A DNA stretch of 35,007 bases from assembly GCA_017470525.1 (NCBI GenBank), contig JAFUYM010000033.1, forward strand, positions 1-35,007. The letters are read 5' to 3'. Both the position numbers and the translations under genes were made by a program. Below, piece after piece: positions 27,279 to 35,007 of this stretch. A model generated the notes under the pieces. The model had not been told where the DNA came from, did not search any database, and was given only the letters and a program-made list of their open reading frames with translations. The DNA is from Bacteroidaceae bacterium. GTDB taxonomy: Bacteria > Bacteroidota > Bacteroidia > Bacteroidales > Bacteroidaceae. The stretch's first letter is position 1. Each line of letters begins with the position of its first letter.

Positions 27279-27719
27279 ATGGACAATCGGATTACAGACG
27301 ACTTTCGGCGACTTGCCTATCGGATGGAGCGTTATTTGCGCCTTGAGGCAACCGAACGCCTGACGGTGCTGACCACATGTGTGGTGTTGGCTGCCGTCAT
27401 CTTTGCATTGTCAACAAGCGCCATCTTCTTTCTGAGCACAGGACTGGTGAAAACGCTGACTTTGCTGACTGAAAACGAGATGGCAAGTTACTACATTGTG
27501 GGTGCATTCCTGTTGCTCATCATTCTGCTTGTCTATTTGCTGCGTAAGCCACTGATTGAAAACCAATTCGTGAAAGTGTTCAGCAAAGAGTTTCTGGAAG
27601 GTCCCAGTTTGACGGAGCAGTTGGTGAAGAAGAAAAGAAATGACAGCCAGATTCGGAAGTTGGCAGAAAGTCTTGTACAGGAACTTGACGATTATGACGA
27701 GGAAGGAGGTGAGGCATGA
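27279..27719 (+). CDS. Two-helix membrane protein, holin-superfamily/YqjE-like
   Basis: A 146-residue protein with two strong membrane helices (LTVLTTCVVLAAVIFALSTS at about 28-48, and YYIVGAFLLLIILLVYLLRK at about 71-90) flanked by charged amphipathic ends. This matches the putative phage-holin III/YqjE architecture, which is mainly chromosomal and not tied to phages. No phage gene is nearby, so a lysis role is not supported. The stop overlaps the next start by ATGA, so translation is coupled. Confidence 0.75.
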   Translation: MDNRITDDFRRLAYRMERYLRLEATERLTVLTTCVVLAAVIFALSTSAIFFLSTGLVKTLTLLTENEMASYYIVGAFLLLIILLVYLLRKPLIENQFVKVFSKEFLEGPSLTEQLVKKKRNDSQIRKLAESLVQELDDYDEEGGEA

Positions 27720-27958
27720 AAAGAGACAGGTACACCTCGTTGGATGATATCCGTTTTGAGAAAGCGGAAGAGATGAGGCAGGTGAAGTTGGGCGTGAAGC
27801 GACTGAAGAATGATGTGACAGAACATTTTGTGCCGACCAACAACATTTTTCTCAATTCTTCCAACAAATACATGAACTTTATCGGTTATGCCATCACTGC
27901 TTATAAGACGATGACGACCGTGAAGGGAATGTTCAGATTTTTCTCGAAGTGGCTATAA
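27716..27958 (+). CDS. Small basic protein of the YtxH operon, 80 residues
   Basis: Starts MKRDRYTSLDDIRFEKAEEM, contains a charged helix, a middle PTNNIFLNSS motif and a weakly hydrophobic C-terminal helix (KYMNFIGYAITAYKTMTTVK) ending RFFSKWL. I do not recognise a family. The ATGA overlap with the holin-like gene and the terminator just downstream show that it is the last gene of the three-gene unit. It may be a peripheral membrane partner of the other two, by context only. Confidence 0.75.
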   Translation: MKRDRYTSLDDIRFEKAEEMRQVKLGVKRLKNDVTEHFVPTNNIFLNSSNKYMNFIGYAITAYKTMTTVKGMFRFFSKWL

Positions 27959-27977
27959 CTCGTGATAAAATGGTTAC

Positions 27978-28014
27978 AAGTGCACTCGTAAGTCACTTTA
28001 CGGGTGCATTTTCT
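27978..28014 (+). terminator. Terminator of the YtxH operon
   Basis: TGCACTCGTAA (27981-27991) pairs with TTACGGGTGCA (27998-28008), one G-U, loop of 6. The flanking AAG/TTT extends the stem and a T-run follows. Its last base overlaps the -33 element of the recR promoter. Confidence 0.85.
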
Positions 28015-28044
28015 TTGCCATGCCATTTTTTTGTGCTACCTTTG
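28014..28044 (+). promoter_or_regulatory. Promoter of recR and downstream genes
   Basis: TTTG (28014-28017), 19 bp, TACCTTTG (28037-28044). It directly abuts the terminator of the preceding operon and sets the recR start at 28079 instead of the in-frame upstream ATG at 28004. Confidence 0.88.
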
Positions 28045-28078
28045 TAGCCGAATTAGAAAAAATATATCTGAAAGAGAC

Positions 28079-28693
28079 ATGAAGCAGTATTCGTCAGCAT
28101 TGCTTGAGCGTGCCGTGGATGAGTTTTCCAAACTGCCAGGAGTGGGACGTAAGACGGCAATGCGGTTGGTGTTACATCTGTTGCGCCTTGATGTGGGAAA
28201 GATTGATGCCTTCACGGATGCTGTGTCAACATTGTGCCATGAGGTGCATTATTGTCAAGTGTGCCATAACATCAGCGATGATGACATCTGCCAAATTTGT
28301 GCCAATCCGAGCCGCGACGCATCGACCATCTGTGTGGTGGAGAATGTGCAGGACGTGATGGCAATAGAGCAGACGCAGCAATACCACGGTCTCTATCATG
28401 TGTTGGGCGGTGTCATCTCCCCGATGGATGGAGTGGGACCGAGCCAATTGGAACTGGATAGTTTAGTGGAACGGGTGGATAAAGGAGGTGTGTATGAGGT
28501 GATTCTTGCCTTGAGTTCGACGATGGAGGGCGATGCCACCAACTTTTTCATCTTCAAAAGGCTTTCTAAATATCCCGAGGTGAAACTGACGGTTTTGGCA
28601 AGAGGCATGAGCATCAATGATGAATTGCAATATACCGATGAGGTGACATTGGGACGTTCGCTCGTGAATCGTGTTCCTTTTATGGGCAAATAG
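28079..28693 (+). CDS. recR: Recombination mediator protein RecR
   Basis: Works with RecF/RecO to load RecA onto single-stranded DNA gaps. The 204 residues show the helix-hairpin-helix [20 protein letters not shown], the four-Cys zinc motif (CQVCHN ... [10 protein letters not shown], about 58-73), and the Toprim domain ([52 protein letters not shown]), ending [15 protein letters not shown]. The length is standard. It heads a string of plus-strand genes separated by gaps of 48, 69 and 41 nt, possibly a single long transcript up to hisB. Confidence 0.97.
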   Translation: MKQYSSALLERAVDEFSKLPGVGRKTAMRLVLHLLRLDVGKIDAFTDAVSTLCHEVHYCQVCHNISDDDICQICANPSRDASTICVVENVQDVMAIEQTQQYHGLYHVLGGVISPMDGVGPSQLELDSLVERVDKGGVYEVILALSSTMEGDATNFFIFKRLSKYPEVKLTVLARGMSINDELQYTDEVTLGRSLVNRVPFMGK

Positions 28694-28741
28694 ACCGATT
28701 CTCATGTGGATATATAAATGAAAAGAACAATATAAGAAGAT

Positions 28742-29194
28742 ATGGTAAAATATATACAGAAACTTCTGAATGTGTTGAGAATGGAACTTGTGGTGGTGTG
28801 GATAAGTGTGGCGATTGCAGTTGTGTTGGGGGAATTGGATGTTATTCCCAATGGGGTCGTGATGCCTCAATCTTCAGATGAATTTAAGTTGAATACGGTT
28901 GTTATCGTATTGACCATCATTGGCATTCCTGCTGCCATTCGTTTGTTCATGCTGAACACGACCAAAGGGTTGCGTCGCATGAATAATGAAGAGGCACTTC
29001 GTTCCTATCATGTGTGGAGTATTGTGAGAATGGGAATCCTGTGCTTTGCAGCCGTGTTTAGTGTCGTTGTTTATTACCTTGCCACCAGCGTCAGCGGCAT
29101 GCTCTGCGCACTTGTGGCTTTGTGTGCCACACTTTATTGTTGGCCTTCCAGCGAGAAAATTTCCTCCTATCTTGAAGGAGTCAATAAAGAGTAG
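28742..29194 (+). CDS. Predicted inner-membrane protein, 150 residues
   Basis: Unrecognised. Four hydrophobic segments can be seen: MELVVVWISVAIAVVLG (about 14-30), NTVVIVLTIIGIPAAIRLF (about 51-69), RMGILCFAAVFSVVVYYLA (about 96-114) and GMLCALVALCATLYCW (about 118-133), with a charged loop NTTKGLRRMNNEEALRSYH between the second and third. No catalytic motif is seen. It sits between recR and the glycosyltransferase, 48 and 69 nt from them. A role linked to the latter is possible but unproved. Confidence 0.75.
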   Translation: MVKYIQKLLNVLRMELVVVWISVAIAVVLGELDVIPNGVVMPQSSDEFKLNTVVIVLTIIGIPAAIRLFMLNTTKGLRRMNNEEALRSYHVWSIVRMGILCFAAVFSVVVYYLATSVSGMLCALVALCATLYCWPSSEKISSYLEGVNKE

Positions 29195-29263
29195 GTGGCT
29201 GAAACATTGAAAGATAGATTGAGGTAAAGATTGAGAATGAGGGAACTAAAATAAAACAAGACG

Positions 29264-30433
29264 TTGAAACTTTCGATAGTCATAGTAAATTATAATGTAC
29301 GCTACTTTCTTGAGCAGTGTTTGCTCTCGGTGGAGAAGGCACTGTATGGTGTGAGTGGTGAGGTGTTTGTGGTGGACAATCACAGCACTGACGATTCGAT
29401 GCCCTATCTGAAAGGGAAATTCCCTTGGGTTCGCTACATCGAGAATGATGAGAATATAGGTTTCTCTCGTGCCAATAATCAGGCATTGCGGGAGGCGAGA
29501 GGGGAATATGTGTTGTTGCTGAATCCAGACACTTTTATTGGTGAACGAACCTTGCGTGAGTGCATAGACTTTATGGATAAGAACCCGCAAGCAGGAATGT
29601 GCGGTGTGGGAATGTTGAGGATAGATGGTTCGTTTGCTCCCGAATCGCGTAGAGGGGTTCCGACTCCTTTTGTGGCATTTTGCAAGATGTCTGGATTGGG
29701 TAGTTTATTCCCCAAGAGCCGTTTGTTTGGCAGATACTATATGCAGTATCTCAATAAGTTATCCATCAATCCTATAGAGATTGTGAGTGGTGCTTTCATG
29801 TTCATTCGTAAGTCGGCATTGGATAAGGTGGGGTTGCTGGACGAAGCCTTCTTCATGTACGGTGAGGATATTGACCTGAGTTACCGTGTGTTGAAGGCAG
29901 GCTATCAGAACTATTACATCCCGACGCAGATTTTACATTACAAAGGAGAAAGTACACAAAAGGATTCTTTGAAATATGTGAATGCTTTCCATAAAGCAAT
30001 GGTCATTTTCTTTAAGAAACATTTCACACAATATAGTGGAATTTACTCCGCTTTCATCACTTTGACCATTGTGATGAAGGGGGCTATGACCTATCTGATG
30101 CACAAGACACGTGCATGGTCGCATAAGAAGGATGAGATGGAACGTCTGAAATTCTTGATTGTCAGCGATGGACAGAATCTTGATGACATGAAGAATATTG
30201 CGGAAAAGCATCAATTGCGCTATGATGTCTTCCACTCCCGATTGGGCGACATACCCAGTACGGACGTGCTGTACAGAGACTACGACTACATCGTGTTTGA
30301 CACAAGTCGCTACCCGTACAGTTCCATTTTGGAGTTCTTCCGACACGACGAGTCCAATCGTCGGCGTCCATTTATAGCAACATACATCCCCTCAAATAAG
30401 TCTATCATGACTTTTTGCGGTGCATTGAATTGA
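29264..30433 (+). CDS. GT2-family glycosyltransferase with C-terminal extra domain
   Basis: Transfers a sugar, probably in polysaccharide or LPS synthesis at the cytoplasmic face; donor and acceptor are unknown. The 389-residue frame begins with a TTG codon (29264) giving MKLSIVIVNYNVRYFLEQCL, exactly where the family starts; an in-frame ATG at 29237 is cut off by a stop. GT-A motifs: VVDNHSTDDS (37-46), LLLNPDTF (84-91, the metal-binding position), SGAFMFIRKSALDKVGLLDE and GEDIDLSYR (200-208). This is the rhamnosyltransferase-like subgroup. A hydrophobic helix lies near 258-278. Residues 295-389 form a separate, Rossmann-like segment (LKFLIVSDGQNLDDMKNIAE, YDYIVFDTSRYP) not needed for GT2 catalysis. 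It lies 41 nt upstream of hisG. Confidence 0.9.
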   Translation: MKLSIVIVNYNVRYFLEQCLLSVEKALYGVSGEVFVVDNHSTDDSMPYLKGKFPWVRYIENDENIGFSRANNQALREARGEYVLLLNPDTFIGERTLRECIDFMDKNPQAGMCGVGMLRIDGSFAPESRRGVPTPFVAFCKMSGLGSLFPKSRLFGRYYMQYLNKLSINPIEIVSGAFMFIRKSALDKVGLLDEAFFMYGEDIDLSYRVLKAGYQNYYIPTQILHYKGESTQKDSLKYVNAFHKAMVIFFKKHFTQYSGIYSAFITLTIVMKGAMTYLMHKTRAWSHKKDEMERLKFLIVSDGQNLDDMKNIAEKHQLRYDVFHSRLGDIPSTDVLYRDYDYIVFDTSRYPYSSILEFFRHDESNRRRPFIATYIPSNKSIMTFCGALN

Positions 30434-30474
30434 ATATCAAATAATCATTAACAAGAAAAAATCATCTATTATAT

Positions 30475-31326
30475 ATGTTACGTATTGCAGTACAATCAAA
30501 AGGTCGTCTCTTTGAAGACACGATGGACTTGTTGAAAGAGACCGGCATCAAGGTGAGCAGCAGCAAGCGCACCCTTCTCGTTCAATCCTCAAACTTCCCG
30601 TTGGAGGTTCTTTTCCTCCGCGATGACGATATTCCGCAGACCGTGGCAGACGGTGTGGCTGATGTAGGCATCGTGGGCGAGAATGAGTTTGTGGAGCGCA
30701 ATGAGAATGCTGACGTTGTGAAGCGTCTGGGATTCAGTAAGTGTCGCATCTCCTTGGCAATCCCCAAGACAATCGAATACCCTGGTGTCGAGTGGTTCAA
30801 TGGCAAGAAAATAGCAACCTCCTATCCTGTCATTCTGAAGAAGTTTTTGGATGAGAAAGGCGTGAAGACAGACATCCACGTGATTCAAGGCTCTGTAGAA
30901 ATTGCACCCGGCATCGGATTGGCTGACGGTATCTTCGACATTGTCAGTTCAGGTTCCACGCTGGTGAGCAACAACCTGAAGGAAGTGGAAGTGGTGATGC
31001 AGAGCGAGGCATTGCTCATTGGCAACCCCAACCTCTCGGAAGAGAAGAAAGCCATCCTCGACGACCTCCTGTTCCGCATCAATTCAGTGTTGATTGCAGA
31101 GGACAAGAAGTATGTGCGCATGAATGCTCCCAAGGCACGTCTGGCAGAAATTGTGAAGGTGTTGCCTGGCTTGAAGAGCCCGACCATCATCCCACTGGCT
31201 GACGAGGACTGGTGCTCCGTTCATGCCGTGCTCGACGAGAAACACTTCTGGGAGATTGTAGGTCAGTTGAAGTCGCTTGGCGCAGAAGGAATCTTGGTTA
31301 CACCCATTGAAAAAATGATATTGTAA
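30475..31326 (+). CDS. hisG: ATP phosphoribosyltransferase (long form)
   Basis: Catalyses the first, committed step of histidine synthesis from ATP and PRPP. At 283 residues it is the long form with its own C-terminal regulatory domain (about 210-283, ACT-like, KSPTIIPLADEDWCSVHAVL), so it should not need HisZ. Core motifs: MLRIAVQSKGRLFEDTMDLL, the substrate loop ADGVADVGIVGENE, and the PRPP loop APGIGLADGIFDIVSSGSTL. The stop TAA overlaps the hisD ATG by one base. No histidine-rich leader peptide or attenuator is visible in the 41 nt before it. Confidence 0.98.
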   Translation: MLRIAVQSKGRLFEDTMDLLKETGIKVSSSKRTLLVQSSNFPLEVLFLRDDDIPQTVADGVADVGIVGENEFVERNENADVVKRLGFSKCRISLAIPKTIEYPGVEWFNGKKIATSYPVILKKFLDEKGVKTDIHVIQGSVEIAPGIGLADGIFDIVSSGSTLVSNNLKEVEVVMQSEALLIGNPNLSEEKKAILDDLLFRINSVLIAEDKKYVRMNAPKARLAEIVKVLPGLKSPTIIPLADEDWCSVHAVLDEKHFWEIVGQLKSLGAEGILVTPIEKMIL

Positions 31327-32606
31327 TGAACATCATTAAATATCCCCAATCTGAAGAGTGGGCAGCCTTGCTCGAACGTCCTCATCGCGATGCCTCCGAA
31401 TTGCGTGAGACGGTGAAGACCGTGCTCGACCAGATTCGGCAATACGGCGATTCGGCGGTGAAAGCTTTTGAGGAGAAGTTCGACAAGGTTCGGCTTGACT
31501 CGCTCATTGTTTCCGAGGCGGAAATGGCAGAGGCTGAAACATTGGTGGCAGACGATTTGAAGGAAGCCCTGAAATTGGCTCATGCCAACATTGAGAAATT
31601 CCATGCCTCGCAGAAGTTTGAAGGCGAGAAGGTGGAAACCGCTCCTGGAGTTGTGTGCTGGCAAAAGTCGGTGGCAATAGAGAAAGTGGGTCTCTACATC
31701 CCAGGAGGCACGGCACCTCTGTTCTCCACGGTGCTGATGCTTGCCACTCCTGCCAAGATTGCAGGTTGCAAGGACATCGTGCTCTGCACCCCTCCGAACC
31801 GTGAAGGGAAAGTGCATCCAGCCATTCTGATGGCAGCCAAGGTGGCAGGTGTAAACAAAATCTTCAAGGCTGGTGGCGTTCAGGCTATCGGTGCTATGGC
31901 ATACGGTACGGAGTCTGTGCCCAAGGTGAGCAAGATTTTCGGACCTGGCAATCAGTTCGTCATGGCAGCCAAGCAGCAGGTGAGTCTGCACGAGGTGGCA
32001 ATCGACATGCCGGCAGGCCCCTCGGAAGTGGCTGTCGTGGCAGACGACACGGCAAATCCCGTCTTTGTGGCTGCCGACCTCCTTTCTCAGGCAGAACACG
32101 GCGTGGACTCTCAGGTCATCCTCATCACCACCTCCGGAGCGATGGCTGAGAAGGTCAATGCGGAGGTGGACCGCCAATTGGCATTGCTTCCTCGCAAAGA
32201 GATTGCCGAACAGTCTTTGCAGTATTCCAAACTCATCATTGTGAAAGATGTGGAGGAGGCTGTGGCAATGACCAACGACTATGCCCCAGAGCATCTGATT
32301 CTTGCCGTAGAGAACTATATGGACTTTGCCGAGAGGGTGGTGAACGCAGGAAGTGTCTTTCTGGGCAACTACTCTTGTGAATCGGCAGGTGACTATGCTT
32401 CGGGCACGAACCACACGCTGCCCACTTCGGGCTATGCCAAGGCATACAGCGGCGTGAACCTCGATTCGTTCTGCCGCAAGATTACGTTTCAGGAGTTGAC
32501 AGCCGAGGGCATCCGTTCCATCGGTCGAGCCGTCGAACTGATGGCAGAGGCGGAGCAGTTGGATGCCCACAAAAATGCAATGACCGTAAGACTTCAATCA
32601 TTATGA
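31326..32606 (+). CDS. hisD: Histidinol dehydrogenase
   Basis: A zinc enzyme that oxidises histidinol to histidine in two NAD-dependent steps, the last of the pathway. The 426 residues show [66 protein letters not shown], the catalytic [17 protein letters not shown] and [20 protein letters not shown] (Glu/His base and zinc ligands). The length is normal. It overlaps hisG by one base (TAATG) and hisC by four (ATGA), so the genes are translationally coupled. Confidence 0.98.
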   Translation: MNIIKYPQSEEWAALLERPHRDASELRETVKTVLDQIRQYGDSAVKAFEEKFDKVRLDSLIVSEAEMAEAETLVADDLKEALKLAHANIEKFHASQKFEGEKVETAPGVVCWQKSVAIEKVGLYIPGGTAPLFSTVLMLATPAKIAGCKDIVLCTPPNREGKVHPAILMAAKVAGVNKIFKAGGVQAIGAMAYGTESVPKVSKIFGPGNQFVMAAKQQVSLHEVAIDMPAGPSEVAVVADDTANPVFVAADLLSQAEHGVDSQVILITTSGAMAEKVNAEVDRQLALLPRKEIAEQSLQYSKLIIVKDVEEAVAMTNDYAPEHLILAVENYMDFAERVVNAGSVFLGNYSCESAGDYASGTNHTLPTSGYAKAYSGVNLDSFCRKITFQELTAEGIRSIGRAVELMAEAEQLDAHKNAMTVRLQSL

Positions 32607-33640
32607 AATCACTTCAAGAATTAGTGCGTCCCAACATTTGGGCACTCAAACCATACAGCTGCGCCCGCGACGAGTTCAAGGGTGTGAAGGCTGATGCGTT
32701 CCTCGATGCCAACGAGAACCCCTATCCCAATGGTGTGAATCGTTACCCCGACCCCTTGCAGGAGCAACTGAAACAGATGATTTCTCCCATGAAGAATGTA
32801 CCCATCGAGAACATCTTCTTGGGCAATGGCAGCGATGAGGCGATAGACTTGCCTTTCCGCATCTTCTGCCGTCCAGGCAAGGATAATGTGGTAGCAATCG
32901 ACCCTACATACGGCATGTATGAAGTGTGTGCCGATGTGAACGATGTGGAGTACCGCAGGGTGTCGCTGGACGAGAACTACGACCTCGACCCCGATGCGCT
33001 CTTGGCAGCATGCGACGAGAACACCAAACTCCTGTTCATCTGTTCGCCCAACAACCCGACGGGCAATGCTTTCCAGCGTGAGAAAATCGAGGAGGTCATC
33101 ACTGCTTTTCAGGGCATCGTGATAGTGGATGAGGCATACAGCGACTTCTCTGCACAGCGTCCTTTCCGCTTCGACATCCAGAAATATCCCAACCTCATTG
33201 TACTTGCCACTTTCTCGAAGGCCTGGGGAGCGGCGGGCATCCGTTTGGGTATGGCATTTGCCAGCACGGACATCATCGCCTTGTTCAATAAGGTGAAGTA
33301 TCCCTACAATGTCAATGTGCTCACACAGAAGAAAGCGATGGAGATTTTGGGCAATGTGACGCTTCTGCAACGCCACATCACCATGATTCTCGAAGAGCGG
33401 GAGACCTTGATGAAAGCATTGGCGTTTCTTCCTCTTTGCAAAAAGGTCTATCCGACCGATGCCAACTTCATCCTTGCGAGAGTGACCGATGCCGACGGCA
33501 TCTACAAGTATCTGGTCAGCAAGGGTGTCATCGTGCGCAACCGCAACCGTGTGCATCTCTGTGGCGGTTGTCTGCGCATCACCGTTGGCACCAAGGACGA
33601 GAACACCAAACTTCTCTCAGCATTGAGACAATACGTCTAA
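32603..33640 (+). CDS. hisC: Histidinol-phosphate aminotransferase
   Basis: A PLP enzyme that converts imidazole acetol phosphate to histidinol phosphate. The 345-residue fold-type I aminotransferase has [17 protein letters not shown] near the N-terminus, [12 protein letters not shown] (cofactor phosphate site), [21 protein letters not shown] (Asp/Tyr binding PLP) and the Schiff-base lysine in [17 protein letters not shown], then [10 protein letters not shown] near the end. It follows hisD with an ATGA overlap and precedes hisB by 12 nt. Confidence 0.97.
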   Translation: MKSLQELVRPNIWALKPYSCARDEFKGVKADAFLDANENPYPNGVNRYPDPLQEQLKQMISPMKNVPIENIFLGNGSDEAIDLPFRIFCRPGKDNVVAIDPTYGMYEVCADVNDVEYRRVSLDENYDLDPDALLAACDENTKLLFICSPNNPTGNAFQREKIEEVITAFQGIVIVDEAYSDFSAQRPFRFDIQKYPNLIVLATFSKAWGAAGIRLGMAFASTDIIALFNKVKYPYNVNVLTQKKAMEILGNVTLLQRHITMILEERETLMKALAFLPLCKKVYPTDANFILARVTDADGIYKYLVSKGVIVRNRNRVHLCGGCLRITVGTKDENTKLLSALRQYV

Positions 33641-33652
33641 TTTTCAACTCTT

Positions 33653-34720
33653 ATGAAGCAAGCACTCTTTATCGACCGTGACGGCACCATCCTTGTGGAG
33701 CCAGCAGACGAACAAATAGACTCATTCGAGAAGTTCCAGTTTGTTCCGGGGGTGATTCGCAACCTCAACTTTATCCGCACGAAACTCGACTTCGAGTTTG
33801 TGATGGTGAGCAATCAGGACGGACTGGGCACTTCCTCCTATCCCGAGGAGGACTTCTTGCCTACGCACAACCTGATGCTCAACACGCTGAAAGGGGAGGG
33901 GGTCACGTTCGATGACATCCTGATTGACCGCTCTTTCCCTGAGGATAACCTGCCCACACGCAAGCCGGGTACGGGCATGTTGGGCAAGTACATGACAGGT
34001 GAGTATGACCTTGCCAACAGTTATGTGATTGGCGACCGTCCCACCGACAAACAATTGGCGGAGAACCTCGGTTGCAAAGCACTCATCTTGGGAGACAATG
34101 TGCAGTCATGGGACGAAATCACTGAAATCCTTTTTGCAGGAGAGCGCACCGCTTCCGTGCATCGCACGACCAAGGAGACGGACATCGACATCAGCCTCAA
34201 TCTCGATGGAACGGGGCAGTGCGACATCGATACGGGTCTCGGCTTCTTCGACCACATGCTGGAACAGATTGGCAAGCACGGCTCCATCGACTTGCGTATC
34301 CATGTGAAGGGTGACCTCAATGTGGATGAGCATCACACCATCGAAGATACGGGCATTGCCTTGGGTGAATGTATCGCAAAGGCTTTGGGTGACAAGCGTG
34401 GCATAGAGCGTTACGGCTACACGCTTCCGATGGACGATTGCCTCTGTCAGGTGGCACTCGACTTTGGCGGTCGTGCCTGGTTGGTGTGGGATGCCGACTT
34501 CAAGCGCGAACGGGTAGGGGATATGCCTACCGAAATGTTCCTCCACTTCTTCAAGTCTTTTAGCGATGCCGCCCGTATGAACCTCAATATCAAGGCAGAA
34601 GGAGAGAACGAGCACCACAAAATTGAAGGCATCTTCAAAGCCCTTGCCCGCAGCATCAAGATGGCGGTCAAGCGCGACATCTACAAATTTCAGTTGCCCA
34701 GCAGCAAGGGAGTCCTATAA
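33653..34720 (+). CDS. hisB: Bifunctional histidinol-phosphatase / imidazoleglycerol-phosphate dehydratase
   Basis: One 355-residue protein catalysing two steps of histidine synthesis. The N-terminal HAD phosphatase (about 1-165) has [17 protein letters not shown] with the nucleophile [30 protein letters not shown] and [16 protein letters not shown]. The C-terminal dehydratase (about 168-355) has [16 protein letters not shown], the Mn-binding [15 protein letters not shown] and [17 protein letters not shown]. The fusion is found in some enterobacteria and in Bacteroidetes. hisHAFIE are not in the window. The palindromic repeat lies 18 nt after the stop and may serve as terminator. Confidence 0.97.
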   Translation: MKQALFIDRDGTILVEPADEQIDSFEKFQFVPGVIRNLNFIRTKLDFEFVMVSNQDGLGTSSYPEEDFLPTHNLMLNTLKGEGVTFDDILIDRSFPEDNLPTRKPGTGMLGKYMTGEYDLANSYVIGDRPTDKQLAENLGCKALILGDNVQSWDEITEILFAGERTASVHRTTKETDIDISLNLDGTGQCDIDTGLGFFDHMLEQIGKHGSIDLRIHVKGDLNVDEHHTIEDTGIALGECIAKALGDKRGIERYGYTLPMDDCLCQVALDFGGRAWLVWDADFKRERVGDMPTEMFLHFFKSFSDAARMNLNIKAEGENEHHKIEGIFKALARSIKMAVKRDIYKFQLPSSKGVL

Positions 34721-34738
34721 GTGAAATACAATAGAAAT

Positions 34739-34815
34739 CGCACTGCTCCAGTCCGATGCATCGGACTGGAGCAGTGCGTTATGTCGGACTGGAGCAGTCC
34801 GAAAGAGAGGCTGTG
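34739..34815. repeat. Dispersed palindromic element, copy 2
   Basis: A 40-bp perfect palindrome (34739-34778, centre CCGATGCATCGG, arms with ACTGCTCCAGT), 5 bases, then a single unit TCGGACTGGAGCAGTCCGA (34784-34802) overlapping the flank CGAAAGAGAGGCTGTG (34800-34815). The flank is the reverse complement, at 15 of 16 positions, of that in copy 1 at 21327. It lies between the convergent ends of hisB and a secreted-protein gene and could form a terminator for both. Confidence 0.9.
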
Positions 34816-34820
34816 TGGTG

Positions 34821-35007
34821 TCACTTGACTACCACTTTTTGCCCGTTCACAATGTACACACCCTTTTGGGTAGGCTTCGTGGCGAGTCGCACACCGCCCA
34901 CGGTGTACCACACCTCAGCCTCTTCCGTGGCTGCGGCGTCGCTGATGCCCACAGGGTCGTAGATGCCATAGTTGAACGTCACCACGCGGCTCGCGTCGTT
35001 ACCCTTC
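34821..35007 (-). CDS. C-terminal end of a secreted protein with a sorting-type tail (runs off the window)
   Basis: The minus strand is open from the window edge to a TGA at 34821-34823. It reads ...SRVVTFNYGIYDPVGISDAA, then TEEAEVWYTVGGVRLATKPT, then QKGVYIVNGQKVVVK and stop. Tails with VxYxxxGxR...P..GVYIVNGKKVVVK are typical of extracellular proteins in Prevotella-like bacteria and resemble type IX secretion C-terminal domains; the role here is inferred. The catalytic or binding part of the protein is outside the window, so its function is unknown. No start codon is visible. Confidence 0.8.
   Translation of the reverse strand, partial: KGNDASRVVTFNYGIYDPVGISDAAATEEAEVWYTVGGVRLATKPTQKGVYIVNGQKVVVK

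Noticed and set aside
27279-27958. Phage lysis cassette (holin-like gene with small neighbours)
   Set aside because: No lysin, capsid, integrase or att-like sequence is present; the trio with a YtxH-type gene is a chromosomal stress/envelope operon.
30434-30474. Histidine attenuator leader before hisG
   Set aside because: The 41-nt gap has no run of His codons and no alternative hairpins.

Overview
The window reads as chromosome from a member of the Bacteroidales, most likely Prevotellaceae. The evidence is the repeated Bacteroidetes promoter signature (TTTG, 19-21 bp, TAnnTTTG) ahead of many genes, the lack of Shine-Dalgarno sequences, SusC-like outer-membrane and lipoprotein genes, a hisG-hisD-hisC-hisB block with a fused HisB, and short C-terminal tails of the KGVYIVNG-type found on secreted proteins. 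Genus is an inference, because no rRNA or tRNA gene is present.

Layout. 1-378: start of gapA (minus). 787-2397: an ABC-F ATPase. 2400-6255: an AT-rich accessory stretch holding a truncated nucleotidyltransferase remnant, 23-bp and 10-bp tandem repeats, a strong candidate for an unrecognised ~320-nt structured RNA with its own promoter and terminator (about 3198-3530), two small unknown ORFs, and a BspA-like leucine-rich-repeat lipoprotein whose C-terminal tail has been cut off by a frameshift. 6408-10055 (minus): an envelope group made of an outer-membrane barrel, a periplasmic TPR protein and LptC. 10180-16344 (minus): lon-tgt-lptG-rhlE, nearly contiguous. 16640-21239 (minus): pgk, panB and a TonB-dependent receptor.

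21734-25150 (plus): glnS and a TPR protein; then dapA; a minus-strand SPOR lipoprotein; and a plus-strand trio of small envelope proteins (YtxH-like, holin-superfamily-like, unknown). 28079-34720 (plus): recR, a membrane protein, a GT2 glycosyltransferase and hisGDCB, closely spaced and possibly one long transcript. 34821-35007 (minus): the last 61 codons of a secreted protein with a sorting-type tail.

Most of the window is core metabolism and envelope biogenesis: glycolysis (gapA, pgk), pantothenate, lysine/diaminopimelate and histidine synthesis, LPS transport (LptC, LptG), proteolysis (Lon) and tRNA modification/charging (Tgt, GlnS). The novel material is concentrated in the 2.4-6.3 kb island and in a dispersed palindromic element found at 21.3 kb and 34.7 kb. 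Promoters, hairpins and starts were read by eye; no search or folding program was run.
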